Assembly: GCA_044341625.1 (NCBI GenBank)
Contig: JBIIRI010000063.1
Span: 1 to 19,066 of the forward strand
Source: Falsiroseomonas sp044341625
GTDB taxonomy: Bacteria > Pseudomonadota > Alphaproteobacteria > Acetobacterales > Acetobacteraceae
DNA: 19,066 nt
Direction: 5' to 3'
Each line of letters begins with the position of its first letter. Position 1 is the first letter of the stretch. Both the position numbers and the translations under genes were made by a program. Of the stretch, positions 12,679 to 19,066 are shown piece by piece. The notes under the pieces were generated by a model, which was not told the origin of the DNA, made no database searches, and saw only the letters and a program-made list of their open reading frames with translations.

Positions 12679-12978
12679 TCAGGCCCCCATCGGCGCCGCA
12701 GCGGCATCGGCAAGCTCGAGGCCCGCCGGACGCGCCACAGCCTCACCGTTGCGCGCGACGACCAGCCAGGACTTCGTCTTGCTGATCGGACGGCATTCCT
12801 CGATCGAGACCAGGTCCCCCTCCTTGCAGAGGTTCGCCTCGTCATGCGCGGCATAGCGCTTCGAGCGGCGGATGAACTTCTTATAGAGCGGATGCATCAC
12901 GCGACGCTCGACAAGGACGGTCACCGTCTTGTCGGTCTTTTCGCTGACCACCCGGCCCGTGAGGACGCGCCTCGGCAT
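12679..12978 (-). CDS. rpsQ: 30S ribosomal protein S17
   Basis: The 99-residue S17 has the OB-fold core GRVVSEKTDKTVTVLVERRV, HPLYKKFIRRSKRYAAHDEA and ISKTKSWLVVAR. The E. coli protein is 84 residues; here an Ala/Pro-rich tail of about 20 residues (from 77) follows the core. S17 is a primary 16S-binding protein of the 30S body. It is 13 nt after rpmC and 3 nt before rplN. Confidence 0.98.
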   Translation of the reverse strand: MPRRVLTGRVVSEKTDKTVTVLVERRVMHPLYKKFIRRSKRYAAHDEANLCKEGDLVSIEECRPISKTKSWLVVARNGEAVARPAGLELADAAAAPMGA

Positions 12979-12991
12979 CGCCCGGTACCCC

Positions 12992-13204
12992 TTACGACTT
13001 CGCCGGAGCGCGATTGCGCTCGGCCATCACCGTCTTCACCCGAGCGATCGTCCGGCGCACTTCCTTGATGCGCCCCACCGCCTCGAGCTGGCCGGTCGCC
13101 CGCTGAAAGCGCAGGTTGAACTGCTCCTTCCGAAGGCCAACCAGCATCTCCTGCAGCTCATCCGCGCTCTTCGCGCGGACATCGCCAACCTTGGTCATCG
13201 CCAT
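12992..13204 (-). CDS. rpmC: 50S ribosomal protein L29
   Basis: The 70-residue L29 is a two-helix protein with KSADELQEMLVGLRKEQFNL and RRTIARVKTVMAERN. It sits by the exit tunnel near L23 and takes part in signal-recognition-particle and trigger-factor docking. ATG at 13204 is preferred over the ATG at 13198 because GGAGG in the end of rplP lies 7 nt upstream of it. It is 2 nt from rplP. Confidence 0.97.
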   Translation of the reverse strand: MAMTKVGDVRAKSADELQEMLVGLRKEQFNLRFQRATGQLEAVGRIKEVRRTIARVKTVMAERNRAPAKS

Positions 13205-13206
13205 GA

Positions 13207-13632
13207 TCAGGCCTCCGCCAACGCGCCGAGGCGCGTCACGATCTTGGTCTTGATCGGCAGCTTGGCCGCACCGAGCTCGAGCGCCTCGCGCGCGATCTCG
13301 TTCGACACGCCGTCGAGCTCGAACATGATGCGACCCGGCTTCACGCGGGCCACCCAGTACTCGGGCGCACCCTTGCCGGAGCCCATGCGGACTTCTGCAG
13401 GCTTCGTCGAGACCGGCACATCCGGGAAGATGCGGATCCAGACGCGGCCCTGGCGCTTCATCGCGCGCGTGATCGCGCGGCGGGCCGCTTCGATCTGGCG
13501 CGCCGTCACCCGCTCGGGCTCCAACGCCTTCAGGCCGAAGCCACCGAAGGTGAGGCTAAACCCACCCTTGGCGACGCCCTTGATTCGACCCTTGTGGGCC
13601 TTGCGGAATTTTGTGCGCTTCGGAGACAACAT
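13207..13632 (-). CDS. rplP: 50S ribosomal protein L16
   Basis: The 141-residue L16 begins MLSPKRTKFRKAHKGRIKGV and contains ITRAMKRQGRVWIRIFPDVP, STKPAEVRMGSGKGAPEYWV and FELDGVSNEIAREALELGAA. It organises the A-site side of the peptidyl transferase region and is assembled late. Thirteen nt separate it from rpsC and 2 nt from rpmC. Confidence 0.98.
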   Translation of the reverse strand: MLSPKRTKFRKAHKGRIKGVAKGGFSLTFGGFGLKALEPERVTARQIEAARRAITRAMKRQGRVWIRIFPDVPVSTKPAEVRMGSGKGAPEYWVARVKPGRIMFELDGVSNEIAREALELGAAKLPIKTKIVTRLGALAEA

Positions 13633-13645
13633 GTCACATCACCAA

Positions 13646-14323
13646 TCAGCGCTGCGGGGCCTGTTCCGCGGCGCGCTTGTCCTGCGCCATCGGATCATGG
13701 GCCATCACCTCGCCCTTGAAGATCCACACCTTGACACCGCAGGTGCCGTAGGTGGTCTTCGCGGTCGCGGTCCCGAAATCGATATCCGCGCGCAGCGTGT
13801 GCAGCGGCACGCGCCCCTCGCGGTACCACTCCATGCGCGCGATCTCGGCACCGCCGAGACGCCCGGAGCAGTTGATCCGGATGCCGCCCGCGCCGAGGCG
13901 CATGGCGGACTGCACCGCGCGCTTCATGGCGCGGCGGAAGGCAACCCGGCGCTCCAGCTGCTGGGCAATGCTCTCGGCCACCAGCGTCGCGTCGATCTCG
14001 GGCTTGCGGATCTCGACGATGTTCAGCGACACCTCGGCGCCGGCCATCTTCGCGAGGTCCTTGCGGAGCACCTCGATGTCCGCGCCCTTCTTGCCGATGA
14101 CGACGCCAGGACGCGCGGCATGGATCGTCACGCGCGGCTTCTTCGCCGGGCGCTCGATCACCACGCGGGACACGCCAGCGCCCTTCAGGCGATCGCGCAG
14201 CGTCCGCCGCAGCTTCAGGTCTTCATGCAGCATCCGGGAATAGTCGCCCGTGGCGAACCACCGGCTGTCCCAGGTGCGGTTGATCCCGAGCCGAAGGCCG
14301 ATGGGATTGATTTTCTGGCCCAT
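13646..14323 (-). CDS. rpsC: 30S ribosomal protein S3
   Basis: The 225-residue S3 begins MGQKINPIGLRLGINRTWDS. The KH domain has VIGKKG at 75–80 (the GxxG loop), and the C-terminal domain has GAGGIRINCSGRLGGAEIAR and REGRVPLHTLRADIDFGTA. S3 forms part of the mRNA entry channel helicase with S4 and S5. ATG at 14323 is one base past the rplV stop; the longer frame to 14437 is an arginine-rich shadow of rplV. Confidence 0.98.
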   Translation of the reverse strand: MGQKINPIGLRLGINRTWDSRWFATGDYSRMLHEDLKLRRTLRDRLKGAGVSRVVIERPAKKPRVTIHAARPGVVIGKKGADIEVLRKDLAKMAGAEVSLNIVEIRKPEIDATLVAESIAQQLERRVAFRRAMKRAVQSAMRLGAGGIRINCSGRLGGAEIARMEWYREGRVPLHTLRADIDFGTATAKTTYGTCGVKVWIFKGEVMAHDPMAQDKRAAEQAPQR

Positions 14324-14324
14324 A

Positions 14325-14729
14325 CTACGCGGCCTCCTGCTGCGGCGCCGGCGCGTCCGCGGTCTTCTCCGCCACCACGATCTTGAGATGGCTGAACCAC
14401 TTCTCGACCTGCGACGCGCGGCCGCGGCCACGGGCATGGAAGCGCTTCATCACCACCGCGCGGCCAACCTCGGCGCGCGACACGACCAAGCGGTCGACAT
14501 CGAGCTGGTGGTTGTTCTCGGCGTTGGCGATCGCGCTCTCCAGCGTCTTCTTCACCGTCTGGGCGATGCGGCGCTTGGAGAAGGTCAGCGTCGCCACCGC
14601 ATCCTGCGCCGAGCGGCCGCGGATCAGCGCGGCCACCAGGTTCAGCTTGCGCGGGGAGACGCGAATGTTGCGCAGGACGGCCTGCGCCTCGGTCTCTTCG
14701 AGCGTGCGTTCGTGCTTCGGCTTGCTCAT
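14325..14729 (-). CDS. rplV: 50S ribosomal protein L22
   Basis: The 134-residue L22 has AVLRNIRVSPRKLNLVAALI, FSKRRIAQTVKKTLESAIAN, the beta-hairpin region LVVSRAEVGRAVVMKRFHAR and GRGRASQVEKWFSHLKIVV. The hairpin lines the exit tunnel at the macrolide-affected constriction. Both ends are longer than E. coli L22 (110): an acidic/basic N-terminus and an Ala/Pro/Gln tail. It is 1 nt from both rpsS and rpsC. Confidence 0.98.
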   Translation of the reverse strand: MSKPKHERTLEETEAQAVLRNIRVSPRKLNLVAALIRGRSAQDAVATLTFSKRRIAQTVKKTLESAIANAENNHQLDVDRLVVSRAEVGRAVVMKRFHARGRGRASQVEKWFSHLKIVVAEKTADAPAPQQEAA

Positions 14730-14730
14730 C

Positions 14731-15009
14731 TCAGCCCCGCTTCGCCTTCTTGTCGGCCGAGTGGCCGTTGAAGGTGCGCGTCGGCGAGAATTCGCCGAAC
14801 TTGTGGCCGACCATGTTCTCCGTGACCTGCACCGGGATGAACTTCTTCCCGTTGTAGACGCCGAAGGTCAGGCCGACGAACTGCGGCAGGATCGTGCTGC
14901 GGCGCGACCAGATCTTGATGATCTCGCTGCGGCCCGAAGCCCGGGACATTTCCGCCTTGTTGAGCAGGTAGCCGTCCACGAACGGCCCCTTCCAGACGCT
15001 GCGCGGCAT
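14731..15009 (-). CDS. rpsS: 30S ribosomal protein S19
   Basis: The 92-residue S19 matches the family length: MPRSVWKGPFVDGYLLNKAE, IKIWSRRSTILPQFVGLTFG and ENMVGHKFGEFSPTRTFNGH. It lies in the 30S head next to S13 and the A-site finger bridge. ATG at 15009 was chosen on the conserved N-terminus; the frame runs open to 15105, inside rplB, without homology. Confidence 0.98.
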   Translation of the reverse strand: MPRSVWKGPFVDGYLLNKAEMSRASGRSEIIKIWSRRSTILPQFVGLTFGVYNGKKFIPVQVTENMVGHKFGEFSPTRTFNGHSADKKAKRG

Positions 15010-15014
15010 GGCCG

Positions 15015-15851
15015 TCAGCCCTTCGTCGCGTTGCGGCGCCGGACGATGAGCCCGTCGGTCCGCTTGTTGTTGCGCGTCTTCGCGCCCTTCGTCGGCTTGC
15101 CCCAAGGCGTGACCGGATGACGGCCACCAGAGGTACGACCCTCACCACCACCATGCGGGTGGTCGATCGGGTTCATCGTCACGCCGCGGTTGTGCGGGCG
15201 GAAGCCCATCCACCGCATGCGGCCGGCCTTGCCGAGTTCCTGGTTCGAATTGTCCGGGTTCGACACCGCGCCGATCGACGCCATGCACTCGGCCCGCACA
15301 ACGCGAACCTCGCCGGACATCAGCTTGATCTGCGCGTAGCCGGAGTCCTTGCCGACCAGCTGCGCGAAGGTGCCGGCCGAACGGGCCATCTTCGCACCCG
15401 CACCGGGCTTCAGCTCGATGCAGTGGATGATGGTGCCGACCGGGATGTTCGCCAGCGGCATCGCATTGCCCGGCTTGATGTCCGCGCCCTTCGAGCCGTT
15501 CACCACCGTGTCGCCCGCCTTCAGGCGCTGCGGCGCGATGATGTAGCCCAGCTCGCCATCCTGGTACTTCAGGAGAGCGATGAAGGCCGTGCGGTTCGGG
15601 TCGTATTCCAGGCGCTCGACGACCGCGGGGACGTCGAACTTACGGCGCTTGAAATCCACCACGCGATAGGACTGCTTGTGCCCGCCGCCCCGGAACCGGA
15701 CCGTCGTGCGGCCATGGTTGTTGCGGCCGCCAGACTTCGTCTTACCGACGGTCAGGCCCTTGACCGGCTTGCCCTTCCACAGCTCGGAACGGTCGATCAG
15801 GACCGTGCCGCGCAGCGAAGGCGTAACCGGGTTGAAATTCTTCAGTGCCAT
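15015..15851 (-). CDS. rplB: 50S ribosomal protein L2
   Basis: The 278-residue L2 has the OB-fold and SH3-like core domains and the highly conserved C-terminal loop NPIDHPHGGGEGRTSGGRHP, where His231 corresponds to the E. coli His229 near the peptidyl transferase centre. RMRWMGFRPHNRGVTMNPID precedes it. L2 is needed for subunit association and peptide-bond formation. It starts 4 nt after rplW and is 5 nt from rpsS. Confidence 0.99.
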   Translation of the reverse strand: MALKNFNPVTPSLRGTVLIDRSELWKGKPVKGLTVGKTKSGGRNNHGRTTVRFRGGGHKQSYRVVDFKRRKFDVPAVVERLEYDPNRTAFIALLKYQDGELGYIIAPQRLKAGDTVVNGSKGADIKPGNAMPLANIPVGTIIHCIELKPGAGAKMARSAGTFAQLVGKDSGYAQIKLMSGEVRVVRAECMASIGAVSNPDNSNQELGKAGRMRWMGFRPHNRGVTMNPIDHPHGGGEGRTSGGRHPVTPWGKPTKGAKTRNNKRTDGLIVRRRNATKG

Positions 15852-15855
15852 GGTG

Positions 15856-16188
15856 TCACGCGAGCCCCGTGGTGAGGTCGATCGACTGGCCGGCCTGCAG
15901 CTTCACGATCGCCTTCTTCCAATCGGACCGGCGGCCTTCACGACCGCGGAACCGCTTGGTCTTGCCCTTCATCACGACCGTGTTCACGCCCTCGACCGTC
16001 ACGGAGAACAGGCGCTCGACCGCGGCCTTGATCTCCGGCTTGGTCGCGTCGAGCGCGACGCGGAAGGTAACCTGGCTGAGCTCGTTCAGCCGGGTCGCCT
16101 TCTCGGTCACCAGCGGCGACACGATCACTTGGTACATGCGCTCGGCGGACAGCTGCACGCCACGCGGCTTTTCGGAAGTCTCGCTCAT
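15856..16188 (-). CDS. rplW: 50S ribosomal protein L23
   Basis: The 110-residue L23 has ERMYQVIVSPLVTEKATRLN, FRVALDATKPEIKAAVERLF and the loop NTVVMKGKTKRFRGREGRRS that extends towards the tunnel. It is the docking site for trigger factor and SRP at the tunnel exit. It overlaps rplD by 4 nt (ATGA), so the two are translationally coupled. The N-terminus is about 10 residues longer than E. coli L23. Confidence 0.98.
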   Translation of the reverse strand: MSETSEKPRGVQLSAERMYQVIVSPLVTEKATRLNELSQVTFRVALDATKPEIKAAVERLFSVTVEGVNTVVMKGKTKRFRGREGRRSDWKKAIVKLQAGQSIDLTTGLA

Positions 16189-16829
16189 GCCGCGGCCTCC
16201 TCGGCGCCATTGAGCCGCGCCTCGAGCGCCGCAACGCCCGCGCGGGTCACCGCCAGCACGTCATGCTGGAGGATGTCGTAGACATTCGCGCCCATCGTCG
16301 GCAGCACATCGACCTTCGGCAGGTTGCGTGTCACGCGGGCGAAGTCCGCATCCACGGCCGCATCCACCACCAGCGCGCTGGTCCAGCCGAGCGCCTTAAG
16401 CTTCGCCGCGAAGGACGAGGTCTTGGCATCCGCGCCGGCCGAGGCAGCATCGAGGACAACGAGCTTGCCCTCGGCCGCCTTCGCGGACAGGGCGTGGATC
16501 AGGCCGAGGCGACGGACCTTCTTGTTCAGGCTATAGGCATGGCTGCGAACCACCGGGCCATGCACGACGCCACCCTTGCGGTACTGCGGCGCGCGCAGCG
16601 ACCCCTGGCGGGCGTTGCCGGTGCCCTTCTGGCGATAGGGCTTCTTGGTGGTCCCGGAGACCTCCCCCATGCCCTTCGCCTTGTGCGTGCCGGCGCGGCG
16701 CTTCGCGAGCTGCCAATGCACGACGCGCGCGAGGATGTCGGCGCGCGGAGCGGCGCCGAACAGCGCCTCCGGCAGCTCGATCTCGCCCGCCGGCGCATTG
16801 TCCAGCGTGATGACGGGAACCTTCGGCAT
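16185..16829 (-). CDS. rplD: 50S ribosomal protein L4
   Basis: The 214-residue L4 has the tunnel-lining loop RAGTHKAKGMGEVSGTTKKP followed by YRQKGTGNARQGSLRAPQYR and GGVVHGPVVRSHAYSLNKKV. In E. coli L4 also represses the S10 operon by binding its leader. No comparable leader space exists here between tuf and rpsJ. The start is 6 nt after rplC with only a weak GGGTGA ribosome-binding site, suggesting coupled translation. Confidence 0.98.
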   Translation of the reverse strand: MPKVPVITLDNAPAGEIELPEALFGAAPRADILARVVHWQLAKRRAGTHKAKGMGEVSGTTKKPYRQKGTGNARQGSLRAPQYRKGGVVHGPVVRSHAYSLNKKVRRLGLIHALSAKAAEGKLVVLDAASAGADAKTSSFAAKLKALGWTSALVVDAAVDADFARVTRNLPKVDVLPTMGANVYDILQHDVLAVTRAGVAALEARLNGAEEAAA

Positions 16830-16835
16830 ATCAGT

Positions 16836-17525
16836 TCACCCTTGCGCCACGGCGGCCGGGAAGGGCGCGTCGGCCGGACGCGCGCGCTTCACCGCGTCGC
16901 GAACCAGCACATATCCACCCTTCGGGCCAGGAATGGCGCCCTTGATCAGGAGCAGGCCCTTGTCGAGGTCGTGCCCGGCCACCACCAGGTTCTGGGTGGT
17001 GACGCGCTCGACGCCGAGATGGCCGGCCATCTTCTTGTTCTTGAAGGTCTTGCCCGGATCCTGGCGGTTACCGGTCGAACCCAGCGAACGGTGGCTGATC
17101 GAAACGCCGTGCGACGCCTCGAGACCCGCGAAGTTCCAGCGCTTCATGCCGCCCGCGAAGCCCTTGCCGACCGTCACGCCCGTGACATCGACCTTCTGGC
17201 CCTTCACGAAATGGTCGCCGGTCAGCTTCGCGCCCGGAGCGACAAGCGCTTCGGCCGGAACGCGGAATTCGACGACCTTGCGCGGCGCCTCGACGCCGGC
17301 CTTCGCGAAATGGCCCTTCTGGGGCTTCGTGACGTTCTTCGGCTTGGCCGTGCCGACGCCGACCTGGACGGCATCATAGCCATCCTTGTCGGACGTGCGG
17401 TTGGCGACCACGCGCACCTCATCGAGATGAAGCACGGTCACCGGCACGGTGGAGCCGTCGTCATTGAAAAGCCGGGTCATCCCCAGCTTGCGGGCGATCA
17501 GCCCCGTACGGCCGTTCGTGGCCAT
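16836..17525 (-). CDS. rplC: 50S ribosomal protein L3
   Basis: The 229-residue L3 begins ATNGRTGLIARKLGMTRLF and contains GHFAKAGVEAPRKVVEFRVP, VTVGKGFAGGMKRWNFAG and HRSLGSTGNRQDPGKTFKNK. Gln155 aligns with E. coli Gln150, the residue methylated by PrmB, so that modification is possible. L3 starts 50S assembly and reaches the peptidyl transferase region. It is 22 nt from rpsJ and 6 nt from rplD; AGGA lies close to the ATG. Confidence 0.98.
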   Translation of the reverse strand: MATNGRTGLIARKLGMTRLFNDDGSTVPVTVLHLDEVRVVANRTSDKDGYDAVQVGVGTAKPKNVTKPQKGHFAKAGVEAPRKVVEFRVPAEALVAPGAKLTGDHFVKGQKVDVTGVTVGKGFAGGMKRWNFAGLEASHGVSISHRSLGSTGNRQDPGKTFKNKKMAGHLGVERVTTQNLVVAGHDLDKGLLLIKGAIPGPKGGYVLVRDAVKRARPADAPFPAAVAQG

Positions 17526-17547
17526 TTTCCTGGTCCCTTCGACCGCG

Positions 17548-17856
<309 letters not shown>

Positions 17857-17878
17857 GACCGTGCGACCAGATCCCGGC

Positions 17879-19066
<1,188 letters not shown>

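Noticed and set aside
11188..13068. A plus-strand open frame of about 620 codons opposite rpsN to rpsQ
   Set aside because: Same reason: it spans many ribosomal-protein genes on the other strand, with no ribosome-binding site or domain signature.

Overview
The window is the main ribosomal-protein locus of a high-GC alphaproteobacterium plus the start of a neighbouring catabolic gene set. The closest fit is Acetobacteraceae / Rhodospirillales (Roseomonas-like). Evidence: base composition is very GC-rich by eye; the order is tuf–S10–spc–alpha with adk between secY and rpsM, and rpsD and rpmJ are missing, as is usual in Alphaproteobacteria; and a Bug-type binding protein sits beside an FCD-type GntR regulator, a pairing frequent in that family. 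The taxonomic call is inference; no 16S gene is present.

Layout. From 19066 down to 3484, everything is transcribed leftwards (minus strand). The order is tuf, then the S10 block (rpsJ, rplC, rplD, rplW, rplB, rpsS, rplV, rpsC, rplP, rpmC, rpsQ), the spc block (rplN, rplX, rplE, rpsN, rpsH, rplF, rplR, rpsE, rpmD, rplO, secY), adk, and the alpha block (rpsM, rpsK, rpoA, rplQ). Most junctions are 1–22 nt gaps or short overlaps. The few larger gaps (rplE/rpsN, rplO/secY, adk/rpsM, rpsK/rpoA, rpoA/rplQ) each contain a GC-rich hairpin. A stem-loop at 3430–3453 closes the locus. Several genes start with GTG or begin inside longer open frames; starts were corrected to rpsJ 17856, rpsS 15009, rpsC 14323, rplF 10500, rpmD 8968, rpsH 10912 (GTG), rpsM 5919 (GTG) and rpoA 5064 (GTG).

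Left end. A GntR/FCD regulator (2587–3312, plus strand) converges on rplQ. About 500 nt of non-coding DNA separates it from a divergent minus-strand operon: a Bug/TctC-type periplasmic binding protein, a 2Fe-2S subunit of a molybdenum hydroxylase, and the first 190 codons of its Tat-exported molybdopterin subunit, cut by the window edge. Together they look like a substrate-controlled uptake and oxidation unit for a small organic acid or N-heteroaromatic compound; the substrate cannot be read from the sequence.

No tRNA, rRNA, insertion sequence, phage gene or CRISPR array was seen, and no clearly new system. The most notable items are a 51-residue basic extension on L5, the recurrent intercistronic hairpins, the absence of room for an S10 leader behind tuf, and a pair of TGTATACA-like sites in the regulator/transport intergenic region.
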